NCBI GenBank assembly: GCA_916613615.1
Contig: OU744736.1
Coordinates: 372,001-436,000 of the forward strand
DNA: 64,000 nucleotides
Origin: Steromphala cineraria
Taxonomy: Eukaryota; Mollusca; Gastropoda; Trochida; Trochidae
Direction of reading: 5' to 3'
Under the pieces are notes generated by a model. The model saw only the letters and a program-made list of their open reading frames with translations. It was not told where the DNA came from and made no database searches. This document shows positions 34,442-44,812 of this stretch, in pieces; position 1 is the first letter of the stretch, and every line of letters starts with the position of its first letter. The position numbers and the translations under genes were made by a program.

Positions 34442-36275
34442 TAATTAGCCCCGGCGAACAGAATCTGTGGTCACTGAAGCGTGTCCCGAGCGTGTCTACC
34501 TACTGTGACGTAGCAGTAGGCGAGTAGTTTCACCTAATGATCATGTTTCAACGGGAAATGACACCTTTTTAATCATTCATTTAACATACAAATATTCACA
34601 ATAAACACTCAAATTTCGTATATTCCGAAGGACCGAAACCTTAGTTATCCGACAACTCAATAACGATTTATTCAAGCCAATAATTATTGTATAAACATGT
34701 AGTATCGTATATTTCAAAACCCTATCAAATGACGCAAAACGACGACTGCCTCGTTAAATTGGCGCCGTTATGGCTAGACATGTCCGTTTAAAGTGATAAT
34801 CTGATGGTCTGTTGTTTGCTGAATCTTACATAACATACACTGACTATTATTTCCGACGGTGACAAATAACAAATCGTTTATATTTTCAGTGAACAAACCA
34901 AATATTTTCCACAATCGAATACCTAAAATGTTATTTTTTTTGGAGTTTATTGCAATATAAAGATATGTTATACGGTGTATAATTTTACCATAGTGGTTTG
35001 AAAGGAATGGAAAAGTGTTAATCATAGGTGAGGTTATATGTTATTTATTATATTTTTTCTCTTATGAAAAGATAGGCGCCACCGTGGATAATCTATAGTA
35101 CGTTATGATCAATCTCCGTAGTTTTTACAACACATATAATTAATAAAATAGTTAAACATTATTTACCAATGGTTGATCTATTCAATATATATAAGATTTC
35201 AATTCGTATTGAAAATGAAACAATTTTATTTTTGGGATCACACTGTTTTGCATATAACATTCCGCATAATGATACAGTCACATCCATCAAAGTGATTCCA
35301 ACAACAAAAGTAGTACAGAGTATTTCTTAGATATAATCGTACTTGCTTCTGGCCTTCTTTTATAAATCAGAATTTAACACATAAATCGTTTGGTTTGAAG
35401 TAGGTTTATCTCCAGACATTATGGTGGATACGCAAATGGAGACAGGCCCGGTGGGCGGGGCGTCACGCTCTAATGAGTTTTCAAAACGTTCGCCTGTTAA
35501 TTTCGGCGGCGTTCTAAAAACAGGGTATAAAATGCTGATTAAAAGCCTAATTTATGTGTGTATTGTCTCATTTATATGCTCATTGCATTCTCATAGATCA
35601 TGGTACTTGAGATATTGATATATTATTCTTAGAAAAAGTACATTGCATGACCTCTTTAAGAAGCAGTCGTTATCTATGTACTTATTGAATACATTAGGAT
35701 CAGCGTTAGTTCATTTTGGTAGTGTAACACACAACATTCGTTCGTTGGACGTTTCTAACTTGAGTGTTACTCGAAATATAGACACCTCAAAGTAAAGTAA
35801 AAGATAATTGGATTCCCCGTAACACACTACAAACGAAGCTTAATCTAGTAACTCATGCTAGTTGTAACATTAAAAACTTATTACATTTTGGAAGAATACA
35901 TATATAAAATAATTCTGCACTCATTATTTTGTTCATTAAATTCCTATGATGAATTGGTCGTATATCGATCAGAAGAAACATCCATGAAATAAAAACTTGA
36001 ATGGAATAACGACTCGCGATCGGACTTAACAGTTGCTGATTTATTATTTACTTATTGATTAACAAAGACCTCCTTATTTGTAAATGATTAAAATATAAGA
36101 AAAATCTGAAGTGGAGGTATTTTGTTTTTACCTCAATCGACTATTTGATAAAACTACACAATAGAAGACAAAATTAATGAGCAACATTTTTAAGCTGCTC
36201 TTCATGTATTTAAACATCTGGTATTATGAACTATAAGAGGCTATCCAGCCTTTAGATTTTCAGTCCTAAATCATT
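34442..36275. other. Gene-free AT-rich stretch
   Basis: A small GC-rich patch (ggcccggtgggcggggcgtcac, about 35446-35467) follows an ATG at 35421 with a 65-codon frame of unknown merit. Otherwise nothing recognised. Confidence 0.35.
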
Positions 36276-36717
36276 AAAATAGAGCCGTTGGCTCTGTAGC
36301 TCATCTCTATGCTGTCATAAGCTGACAGGAAGATATATTCGATTCGATAGTGTTTATTAGGTATTGTAACTATATAATAGGTAGATTAATTGAATGCATA
36401 ATTTCGAATATTAAACGTATTTGAGATGTCCTCTTGATTTTTCCATAAAATCAAGCATTTTAGAGATATTATGCATAAATGGATATATTTGCAAGTCCAG
36501 TGATGAGATATGAACTTCGATCAGCATATTAGATATTTTGTAGCTTATCAAAACCAAATAAAGTTTACTCTGTGTCACTTTAAAGGTGTGGCCCCTGTGG
36601 CCCTTACTTTATGTCCTGACTAGTCAAGGAGTCTGGAGAAGACGTTGAAAATGCACAAAGTTTCCGGGGGGACGGACGGACAACATGCCGTGCCTTACAG
36701 GCCAGGTGAGGTGAAAA
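36276..36717 (+). mobile_element. Pearl/HINE-like element, family C, short copy C0
   Basis: The left end has hairpin GAGCC-gtt-GGCTC (from about 36281), then TAGCTCATCT, the same layout as family A (hairpin, then AGCTCACCTT). The right part has a single partial 146-bp monomer ('ctagtcaaggagtctggaga'), a very short ACGG tract (36670-36680) and a degenerate right end (CCTTACAGGCCAGGTGAGG). Confidence 0.65.
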
Positions 36718-37591
36718 TGTGAATAATTTTTAGATATTTTTAGTTCCGTTTTATCATAAAACTATTCCTCATACTTGAGATAAGCCATCAAATTAAAAGA
36801 GAGTTAAAATATTTGTTCCTAGGGTTATTTTACTGAATTTTTACATACAAACGATTTAATCATTTTGTAGGCTGAAATACTGCTTTAGCTTGGGACTTTT
36901 CTTAAAAGGTCACCAAAGTGCCCGTAATTCAATAGTGATAATAACTAAAATGCATTAGAGTAACAAACGTACATTTGAGTTTAGATAGAACATTTTGTAT
37001 TTGACTATAAATTAACAAATACATTTATACACACACAAAAAACAGTAAAATATTAGAAAAATGGTTTTTAATATTATGCACACATTTACATGTATGTCTA
37101 AATAGTGCTGTCATGTTATTATCATTCAATGTCTTCAAAGGGTGCTTTTGTTTCAAAACACATGACATTACACTATCTTCCGTTTGTTTCTTACAAACGA
37201 CCCTTTTCATACCTAGATATGAAACAAGACCAGCGAAAGATGCTTTTAGACTGAGCAGGGGTACACCTTAATCATAGTCGTTAACTTGCTGACTCTAAGG
37301 ACTGTGCTGACTTTAAGGACTACCTTGAGTTACACTACGTTGAAATGACGTATACTTAACGGCGATACTTTATATTCAAAGTAATCGGGGTACCTAAAAA
37401 AAATATATATTTTGTATTTATATGTTTACCCTTTTTATTTCATGGTGTGTATTCCGACTTGCTGAATGATGACCTATTTAATTATTATATGATTGGGGGT
37501 GAAATACCGAGATCTATCAATGACAGTAAACCGTGTTATCAGTCACTAGTGACAATAACAATGGACCGTGTTATCAGTCACTAGTGCCGCT
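36718..37591. other. Gene-free stretch
   Basis: Contains a direct duplication, 'accgtgttatcagtcactagtg', near 37530 and 37564. No coding signal. Confidence 0.4.
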
Positions 37592-37703
37592 GTTTTTCAG
37601 GGCATTATCATTTGCAGAAGCCCAAGGTCATCAATTAACTGCCCGACGAAGGAGGGCAGTTGAAAAGACCGCGGGCTTGTGCAAATGATAATGCCCTGAA
37701 AAA
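37592..37703. repeat. Fold-back palindrome (112 bp)
   Basis: The arm gtttttcagggcattatcat...agccc (37592-37623) pairs with gggcttgtg...atgataatgccctgaaaaac (37672-37703), loop ~48 nt. Confidence 0.85.
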
Positions 37704-37904
37704 CTGCGTTACCGTTATTATAGCTAAATGGATGGAATTTGTTCTTATTTAGAGTAGAGCCGTGCTTTTCCGTACACCCGAGGAAAGGAACACTCGTGGA
37801 GTTATAGCAATTTATATCATCCTCACTGTTAATTGATTTTATAAAAGCTGAATTAGATTCTGCTTTTATTTTTATAGACCTTTTGGAACTTGAGAAGAAG
37901 ATGA

Positions 37905-38370
37905 AAATAGGTTTTCAAGGTTGTGCACCCGTGACCCTATTTGGGGTCATGGGGTCACGAAATGTACAATTTAGAATCCCCATTGGCCAAGGAGTCTGCA
38001 CATATCGTTTTTAACTCTCTAGTCCTTTTAGAACCGGATAAGAAGATGAAAATAGGTTTTTAAGGTTGTGACCCCTGTGACCCTATTTGGGGTCACATGG
38101 TCACCAAAGTTACAAATTAGAATCCCCATTGTCCAAGGAGTCTGCACATATCATTTTTAACTCTCTAGTCCTTTTAGAACTGGAGAAGAAGATGAAAATA
38201 GGATTTTAAGGTTGTGACCCCTGTGACCCTATTTGGGGTGTTGGGGTCACGAAATCTACAATTTTGAATCCCCATTGGCCAAGGAGTCTGCACATATCGT
38301 TTTTAACTCTCTAGTCCTTTTAGAACTGGAGAAGAAGATGAAAATAGGTTTTTAAGGTTGTGACCCCTGT
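37905..38370 (+). repeat. 146-bp tandem monomers, part before copia
   Basis: 'gttgtgaccc'-type anchors at 37920, 38065, 38211 and 38357: spacing 145-146 bp. The last monomer is cut by the copia 5' LTR 14 bp after its anchor. Confidence 0.93.
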
Positions 38371-38562
38371 TGTTAACGTATGTAAATACGTATGGGTGGC
38401 TGAGAGATGTGAGTGAGTGACTTTGCATGTTAACGCATGCGCACGGCTGTCAATTCATATTCCCATGTACCGGCCGGACATGGAAGGCTTGTAAGATCCT
38501 AGCAATAAATATGTCCTGGTAACACGTCTTGGTGTTTTATAACCACGAGTCCTACTTTAACA
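38371..38562 (+). repeat. copia 5' LTR
   Basis: 192 bp, begins TGTTAACG and ends TTTAACA. Contains AATAAA (38504-38509). No clear TATA box was seen. Identical to 43086-43277. Confidence 0.97.
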
Positions 38563-38580
38563 TGGTTGCAGAGCGTGGTT
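38563..38580 (+). promoter_or_regulatory. copia primer-binding site, initiator-Met-tRNA-like
   Basis: TGGTTGCAGAGCGTGGTT starts directly after the LTR. It matches 15 of 18 bases of the complement to the 3' end of a typical animal initiator Met tRNA (TGGTAGCAGAGGATGGTT). The primer identity is inference. Confidence 0.6.
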
Positions 38581-38663
38581 GTAGTTCCCAAGCAAGTGAC
38601 AGGACATTAATAATAAAATAGCGAAGTGAAAGGAAGAATTAGCGAAGCGTGTAGTGAAACAAA

Positions 38664-41600
38664 ATGGCGACAGGAAATTACAGAATTCCTCCTGCATTCC
38701 TCGACGACAAGCCTTATAGTCGATGGGTGGAAGAAGTTAAAGTGTGGCAGACAGTAACAGACCTAGCTGTGGAAAAACAAGGTGCGGCGATAGCTCTCTC
38801 ATTGCCAGAAACAGAGAACATTCGTGATAAAGTGTTTAATGAACTGGGCGCGGCGAAACTCGGCGATAAAGATGGTGTGAAAACTCTCCTTACTTTCTTG
38901 GATGGTATTTACAAGAAGGATGAAATTACAGCAGCGTATGAGGTATATAGTGACTTTGATAGATTTAAAAGGTTACCAAACATGAGCATGGAAACATATG
39001 TTTCAGAGTTTGAAAAACTTTACAACAAAACTAAGAAATTCAAAATGACATTGCCAGAATCAGTGTTAGCTTTCCGTCTGCTTGACGGTTCAGGGTTAGA
39101 ACACAAAGACAGACAGTTAGTTCTCACAGGGGTTGATTATAATGAATCAACGACTCTTTTCAAACAAATGTCACTTTCATTGAGAAAATTCTTTGGGAAA
39201 CAATCAATGCCAAACTCAAGTTTTTCATGTCCAACAATTAAAGTTGAGCCAATATATTTGACAGATGAGTCACAAGCAACAGCATATTACACACGTGCCC
39301 GTTCATATGGACCACGTCGTAGTAGAAACAATCGACGTGGAAGAAGAGGTTATTATCTTCAACATAGTAATTTCCAAAATTCTAGACAAAGGGGTAGAGG
39401 TCAGAGAATCTTGAATCCAATAGGGGACGATGGTCCACAAAGATGTGTTATTTGTGAATCAATTTATCACTTTGCAAGAGACTGTCCAGATTCATATGAA
39501 AACATGAAATTACAATCAGAAGAGGCTGTACTATTTACAGGAAACATGAAAACAGATATGCAGGTACTGACATGTGAAGCAATGAATGCTGCAGTTTTAG
39601 ATAGTGGTTGTACATCAACAGTTGCAGGTGAGATCTGCTTGGAAAACTATGTTGGCAATTTGGATAAAGATCAGCGGAAGAAAGTGACAGTATGTGAAAG
39701 TGATAAAATCTTTAGATTTGGTGGCGGAGAAAAATTAATCAAGAAAGTTACTATTCCATGTAAAATTGCAGGACAAAACTGTTCTATAACGACTGATGTT
39801 GTGAGTAGTGACATTCCCCTTCTTCTTGGAAAACCAGCCATGAAAGAGGCCCGTGTTGTACTTGATCTTGAAAATGACAGAGCAAACATTTTAGGAAAAG
39901 AAATTGACTTGCAGTGTACTTCTTCGGGTCATTATTGTGTACCTTTTTCTGAGGATACTTCATCAGTTCCGATATCAGAAGTTTATTTCAATGTAACTGA
40001 AAAGTCAGAACAAGATAAGAAGAAAATTGTTATAAAACTTCACAAACAATTTGGTCATCCATCTAGTCATAGATTGAAACTTCTTCTACAAGACGCAGGT
40101 TGTAATGAAGAAGGCATTGAACATCTGGTTGAAGATGTAACTATTACATGTGACACATGCAAGAAATTCAAGAAAACTCTCCCTAAACCAGTAGTTTCTT
40201 TACCAATGGCAACAAAATTCAATGAAGTAGTTGCACTTGATCTGAAAGAATGGAAATCTGGAATTTACTTCCTTCACATGGTGGATCTGGCAACAAGATT
40301 TAGTTTGGCAACTGTAATTCACAATAAGCTACCTGAAACTATTGTGAATAAAGTCATGAGTTTGTGGATTGGAAGTGGTTTTGGTGTTCCTGGGAAAATC
40401 CTTACAGACAATGGTGGTGAGTTTGCTAATGATATTTTTAGAGACATGGCTGAAAATCTGAACATTCAAGTGTATACGACAGCTGCCCAGAGTCCTTGGC
40501 AGAATGGAACTTGTGAGAGGAATCATGCAGTCGTTGATGATTGTGTGCAGAAAATGTTAGCAGACAACCCCAATCTTGAACTTGAAACTGCAGTTGTGTG
40601 GGCTATTAATGCTAAGAATTCTCTCCAAATGATACATGGATACAGTCCCTATCAACTTGTTTTTGGATGTAATCCTAACTTGCCATCCGTGCTTATTGAC
40701 CGCCCCCCTGCTCTTGAGGGAAAAACTGTGTGTGAGACATTTGCCAAACATCTTAATAGTTTACACAGTAGTAGGAAGGCTTTTGTTGAAGCTGAATCGT
40801 CAGAGAGAATAAGACGTGCCTTGAGACATCAAGTGCGAGCATCTGGTGTTCCCTTTCAGGCGGGAGAGACTGTCTATTATCAAAGAAATGGTACATGGCG
40901 AGGACCAGGAAAAGTCATAGGACAGGATGGGAAAATAGTCTTTGTGAGACATGGTAGTGTGTATGTGAGAGTGCATCCATGCAGACTAAACAGAGTTGGT
41001 GAAGAATTCTCTAATCATGAACCCACAAATTCAAGTTCTATTGAAGAAGAAAAGGAAAATAAAGAAACAACAGTTGAAAATCAAAATACTGAAGAAATCA
41101 TTGAAGATGACGGTCAAGACGGTGAATCACAAACACATGACCAACCAAGACTATCTACTGAATCTACGTTTCCAAGACCTCGAATGGAAATAAGATACCT
41201 ACCTGTGGGCAGTGATGAATGGGTGTCAGCAACAGTAGTTAGTAGAGGTGGTAAGGTGCATGGACGAAATAAAGCATGGTTTAACGTCAAGGACTGTGAT
41301 AGGCAAGAAATTAGATCCCTTAACTTTGAAACTGGTGTGACATCATGGGAGATAATTCAACCCACGTTGGACAATATGAACCTTGCAGATGAAGAGACTA
41401 ATGGTAGTCATGTTTATCTTGCCATTTCAAACAGTGTTGATGATGCAAAACAATCAGAATTAGAAAATTGGAAAAACTTTAACGTGTATGAAGAAGTTCC
41501 TGATTATGGACAGCAGAAAATGTCTACAAGATGGGTTCTAACTGAAAAACAACAGGATGGAAAGTTGATAAATAAAGCCAGACTTGTTGTTCGTGGTTTT

Positions 41601-42935
41601 GAAGAGACTGTTAAAATACAAAGTGATTCACCAACTGCAGGGAAAGATACACTCAAAATTCTGTTATCTCTGTCATCATCTTTTAGCTGGGAATTAAACA
41701 CCATAGATATTAAAGCAGCCTTTTTGCAAGGACACAACATTGATCGTGACGTGTACCTCAAGCCACCCATTGAGGCTGATTCAGATGGAAAGTTATGGAA
41801 ATTAAAAAAATGTGTTTATGGTCTCAATGATGCCTCAAGGAAATGGTATTTCAGTGTTCGAGACGAGTTGTTGAAAGCAGGGTGTTTGCAATCAACAATA
41901 GATCCAGCTCTATTCTACTGGCACAGTGACAAGTTAGAAGGTCTTTTCCTGATGCATGTGGATGATTTCATATGGTCTGGGACACTTCCATTTGAAATAA
42001 CTGTTATTGATAAAATCAGATCTTCATTCAGGATTGGTAAGGAAGGAAAAACAATGTTTAAATACATTGGGATGGAAATCAAACAGAATGAAGGAACCAT
42101 CCTTGATCAGTGGTCTTACATCAGTGGAATAGAGCCAATACCTTTATCGACAAGTCGCTCAGCGCAGAAAGATGATGATATCAATCAAGAGGAAGTAGGT
42201 AATTTGAGAAGTTTGATTGGACAGCTAAGTTGGGTAGGGAATCAAACAAGGCCAGATATTTGCTTTGATGTGTTAGAGCTTAGCACAGCAATGAAGCACC
42301 CTCGAGTTATGGATATTCTTAGAGCAAATAAGACACTGAAGAAGTTGAAATATGAGAACTTTCCCCTGTATTTTCCAAAGTTTGATAGTTGTTCAGATTT
42401 GAGGATAAAACTATACTGTGATGCATCATATGCTAATCTGAATGATGGAGTGTCTAGTGCATGTGGGTTTATAGTTCTACTGACAGATGACAGGTGTCAA
42501 AGTTCTCCACTTGCCTGGAAAGCTAACAAGATAGAAAGAGTAGTGAGAAGTACCCTGGCAGCAGAGACTCTAGCTATGGTAGAAGGGCTGGATACTGCCT
42601 GTTACCTTGGGCATCTCCTCAGCGAAGTTTTATTAAGAAGAAACACCAATGTTATTCCGATTGACTGTTTCACAGACAACAAATCCTTGTTTGAAAACAT
42701 TCATTCAACAAAGCTTGTAAGCGAGAAGCGCTTACGGGTTGACATTGCAAGCATCAAGCAAATGCTTCAACAGAATGTCATATCAAACATTCACTGGGTT
42801 GAAACTAATCAACAACTGTCAGACTGTATGACGAAGAAGGGAGCAATGCTTCTCAGTTGCTCGATTGCCTTAGAACAGGAAAGCTATCATATTTGTGACT
42901 GTAAAACAACCCATGGGACATTTTCCAGTTTCTAG
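38664..42935 (+). CDS. Ty1/copia Gag-Pol polyprotein, intact, 1423 aa
   Basis: ATG in AAAATGG, 101 bp after the LTR; no internal stop. Order: Gag (1-255); zinc knuckle CVICESIYHFARDC (261-274, CX2CX4HX4C but lacking the usual Gly); aspartic protease with LDSG (Asp 313); integrase with HKQFGH/CDTC zinc part and catalytic D526, D582, E618 (spacing 55 and 35); a basic segment ending GPGKVIGQDG...RVHPCRL; a second small module (ATVVSRGGKVHGRNKAWFNV); reverse transcriptase with TIDIKAAFLQG (Asp 1015) and active-site HVDD (1098-1101) where most copia have YVDD; RNase H with YCDASYA (Asp 1253), AAET (Glu 1301) and FTDNKS (Asp 1338). The order protease-integrase-RT-RNase H defines Ty1/copia. Single-ORF organisation fits animal copia clades such as GalEa, Hydra or CoMol; the exact clade is not decided. 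Confidence 0.97.
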   Translation: MATGNYRIPPAFLDDKPYSRWVEEVKVWQTVTDLAVEKQGAAIALSLPETENIRDKVFNELGAAKLGDKDGVKTLLTFLDGIYKKDEITAAYEVYSDFDRFKRLPNMSMETYVSEFEKLYNKTKKFKMTLPESVLAFRLLDGSGLEHKDRQLVLTGVDYNESTTLFKQMSLSLRKFFGKQSMPNSSFSCPTIKVEPIYLTDESQATAYYTRARSYGPRRSRNNRRGRRGYYLQHSNFQNSRQRGRGQRILNPIGDDGPQRCVICESIYHFARDCPDSYENMKLQSEEAVLFTGNMKTDMQVLTCEAMNAAVLDSGCTSTVAGEICLENYVGNLDKDQRKKVTVCESDKIFRFGGGEKLIKKVTIPCKIAGQNCSITTDVVSSDIPLLLGKPAMKEARVVLDLENDRANILGKEIDLQCTSSGHYCVPFSEDTSSVPISEVYFNVTEKSEQDKKKIVIKLHKQFGHPSSHRLKLLLQDAGCNEEGIEHLVEDVTITCDTCKKFKKTLPKPVVSLPMATKFNEVVALDLKEWKSGIYFLHMVDLATRFSLATVIHNKLPETIVNKVMSLWIGSGFGVPGKILTDNGGEFANDIFRDMAENLNIQVYTTAAQSPWQNGTCERNHAVVDDCVQKMLADNPNLELETAVVWAINAKNSLQMIHGYSPYQLVFGCNPNLPSVLIDRPPALEGKTVCETFAKHLNSLHSSRKAFVEAESSERIRRALRHQVRASGVPFQAGETVYYQRNGTWRGPGKVIGQDGKIVFVRHGSVYVRVHPCRLNRVGEEFSNHEPTNSSSIEEEKENKETTVENQNTEEIIEDDGQDGESQTHDQPRLSTESTFPRPRMEIRYLPVGSDEWVSATVVSRGGKVHGRNKAWFNVKDCDRQEIRSLNFETGVTSWEIIQPTLDNMNLADEETNGSHVYLAISNSVDDAKQSELENWKNFNVYEEVPDYGQQKMSTRWVLTEKQQDGKLINKARLVVRGFEETVKIQSDSPTAGKDTLKILLSLSSSFSWELNTIDIKAAFLQGHNIDRDVYLKPPIEADSDGKLWKLKKCVYGLNDASRKWYFSVRDELLKAGCLQSTIDPALFYWHSDKLEGLFLMHVDDFIWSGTLPFEITVIDKIRSSFRIGKEGKTMFKYIGMEIKQNEGTILDQWSYISGIEPIPLSTSRSAQKDDDINQEEVGNLRSLIGQLSWVGNQTRPDICFDVLELSTAMKHPRVMDILRANKTLKKLKYENFPLYFPKFDSCSDLRIKLYCDASYANLNDGVSSACGFIVLLTDDRCQSSPLAWKANKIERVVRSTLAAETLAMVEGLDTACYLGHLLSEVLLRRNTNVIPIDCFTDNKSLFENIHSTKLVSEKRLRVDIASIKQMLQQNVISNIHWVETNQQLSDCMTKKGAMLLSCSIALEQESYHICDCKTTHGTFSSF

Positions 42936-43085
42936 AATAATTGCTTGAACTTAATATTACCAGGACTTTTATATAAGATAAACAACAACAACAACAAAAT
43001 ATTTGATTGAACTTTTGTATAATTGCATTAATATTTTCTTTCAGTGTTTTATGATGATCATAACAAATATAGAACATTGGGAGTG
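42936..43085 (+). other. copia 3' untranslated region and weak polypurine tract
   Basis: 150 bp with an (ACA)n-like patch at 42980-42996. The bases just before the 3' LTR are 'attgggagtg', a short purine-rich stretch that would have to serve as plus-strand primer. Confidence 0.5.
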
Positions 43086-43277
43086 TGTTAACGTATGTAA
43101 ATACGTATGGGTGGCTGAGAGATGTGAGTGAGTGACTTTGCATGTTAACGCATGCGCACGGCTGTCAATTCATATTCCCATGTACCGGCCGGACATGGAA
43201 GGCTTGTAAGATCCTAGCAATAAATATGTCCTGGTAACACGTCTTGGTGTTTTATAACCACGAGTCCTACTTTAACA
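43086..43277 (+). repeat. copia 3' LTR
   Basis: Base-for-base identical to the 5' LTR; poly(A) signal AATAAA at 43219-43224. Confidence 0.97.
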
Positions 43278-43925
43278 CCTGTGACCCTATTTGGGGTCAC
43301 AGGGTCACCAAAGTTACAAATTAGAATCCCCAGTGTCAAAGGAGTCTTCACATATCAATATTAACTCTCTAGACCTTTTAGAACTGGAGAAGAAGTTGAA
43401 AATGGGTTTTTAAGGTTGTGACCCCTGTGGCCCCATATGGGGTCATGGGGTCACGAAATCTACAATTAAGAATCCCCATTGGCCAAGGAGTCTGCACATA
43501 TCATTTTTAACTCTCTACTCCTTTTGGAACTGGAGAAGAAGATGAAAATAGGTTTTTAAGGTTGTGACCCCTGTGACCCTATTTGGGGTCACAGGGTCAC
43601 CAAAGTTACAAATTAGAATCCCCATTGTCCAAGGAGTCTGCACATATCATTTTTAACTCTCTTGTCCTTCTGGAACTGGAGAAGACTATGAAAATAGGTT
43701 TTTAAGGTTGTGACCCCTGTGACCCTATTTGGGGTCACAGGGTCACCAAAGTTACAAATTAGAATCCCCATTGTCCAAGGAGTCTGCACATATCATTTTT
43801 AACTCTCTTGTCCTTCTGGAACTGGAGAAGACTATGAAAATAGGTTTTTAAAGTTGTGACCCCTGTGACCCTATTTGGGGTCATGGGGTCACCAAAGTTA
43901 CAAATTAGAATCTCCATATGCTAAG
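43278..43925 (+). repeat. 146-bp tandem monomers, part after copia
   Basis: Anchors at 43415, 43561, 43707 and 43853, exactly 146 bp apart. Subtracting the 4912-bp insertion puts 43415 exactly 146 bp after 38357, so copia entered without loss. Confidence 0.93.
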
Positions 43926-43997
43926 GTACCTGTACACAAAATTTCAGCTCTCTAATGTGTATGGTTCATGAGGAGAAGTCGAAAGTGTCAAAAGTTT

Positions 43998-44055
43998 ACG
44001 GACGGACGATGGACGGACGGACGACGGACGACGGACGGACGGACGCCGGACGACG
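43998..44055 (+). repeat. ACGG/ACG microsatellite of C1
   Basis: Mixed ggac and gac units, followed by GCCATGCCATAAGCCCATC of the right end. Confidence 0.9.
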
Positions 44056-44106
44056 GGCCATGCCATAAGCCCATCTGGACTTTCAGTCCTGATGAGCTAA
44101 AAATTG

Positions 44107-44190
44107 AAAAGTTACCAGTCCTGACCAAAAGGTTACCAGTCCTGACCAAAAAGTAATCAGTCATGACCAAAAAGTAGCCAGTTCAAGGAC
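44107..44190 (+). repeat. Short minisatellite, ~23-bp period
   Basis: Three to four copies of (g)ttaccagtcctgaccaaaa, the last ones altered (aatcagtcatgaccaaaa, tagccagttcaaggactgg). It directly follows the C1 right end. Confidence 0.7.
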
Positions 44191-44214
44191 TGGCTGACGG
44201 GCAATATTTTAAAC

Positions 44215-44812
44215 ACTGAATATAGGCAACTAGTTTCAGTTTTCTAGGCCTTATACTTCAAGAGAAGATGAAAATAGATTTGAAGGACGTTCCTGTTCCC
44301 TTTTTTATAAAGCTACAATTCATCACCACCAAAGCTACAATTTATAATCTTCACTAGTCAAGGAGTCTGTACACAAAGTTTCAGCTTTCTGGGCCTTATG
44401 CTTCTGGAGAAGAAGATGAAAATAGATTTTTAGTGCGTGGCTCCTGTGGCCCTTATTATGGGTCACAGGGCCACCAAAGCTACAATTTATAATCCTCACT
44501 ATCCAAGGAGTCTGTACACAAAGTTTCAGCTTTCTAGGCCTCAAGGTTCTGGAGAAGAAGATGAAAAAGGTTTTTAGGGATTTGCATATGTGGCCCTTAA
44601 TAGGGGTCACAGGGCCACCAAAGCTACAATTTATAATCCTCACTAGTCAAGGAGTCTGTACACAAAGTTTCAGCTTTTTAAGCCTTATGGTTCTGGAGAA
44701 GAAGTCGAAATTCCACAAAGTTTACGGACGGATGGACGGACGGACGCCGGACACCATGCCATGCCATAAGCCCATCGGGCCTTACAGGCCAGATGAGCTA
44801 AAAATTAAAAAC
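44215..44812 (+). mobile_element. Pearl/HINE-like element, family C, copy C2
   Basis: Three ~145-bp monomers (anchors 'caaggagtctg' at 44359, 44504 and 44648), diverged from those of C1 (gtctgtacacaaag instead of gtctgcacatatc). A short ACGG tract (44724-44752) and a right-end hairpin with basal GCCCATC/GATGAGC and apical GGCCT/AGGCC follow. The left end was not recognised. Confidence 0.75.

Larger units (their letters stand above)
38366..43282 (+). mobile_element. Complete Ty1/copia LTR retrotransposon
   Basis: Flanked by a 5-bp target duplication CCTGT (38366-38370, 43278-43282). The two 192-bp LTRs (TG...CA) are identical. A primer-binding site, one long gag-pol ORF and a short pre-LTR region lie between. 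Everything needed for autonomous movement is present and undamaged, so this is a recent insertion. It sits inside a 146-bp satellite monomer. Confidence 0.97.
37860..44106 (+). mobile_element. Pearl/HINE-like element, family C, copy C1, split by copia
   Basis: 146-bp monomers run up to the copia insertion and continue after it. A variant segment, an ACGG-type microsatellite (43998-44055) and a right-end hairpin with basal AGCCCATC/GATGAGCT and apical GGACT/AGTCC follow. The left boundary is unclear; no clean left hairpin was identified near 37750-37860. Confidence 0.75.

Noticed and set aside
44085..44110. CTGATGAG followed by GAAA, resembling a hammerhead ribozyme core as in mollusc retrozymes
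   Set aside because: The homologous right ends (44795, 32395, 3930) read CAGATGAG or GGTGAG with no conserved catalytic core, and stems II and III cannot be drawn. It is the right-end hairpin of a pearl-like element.
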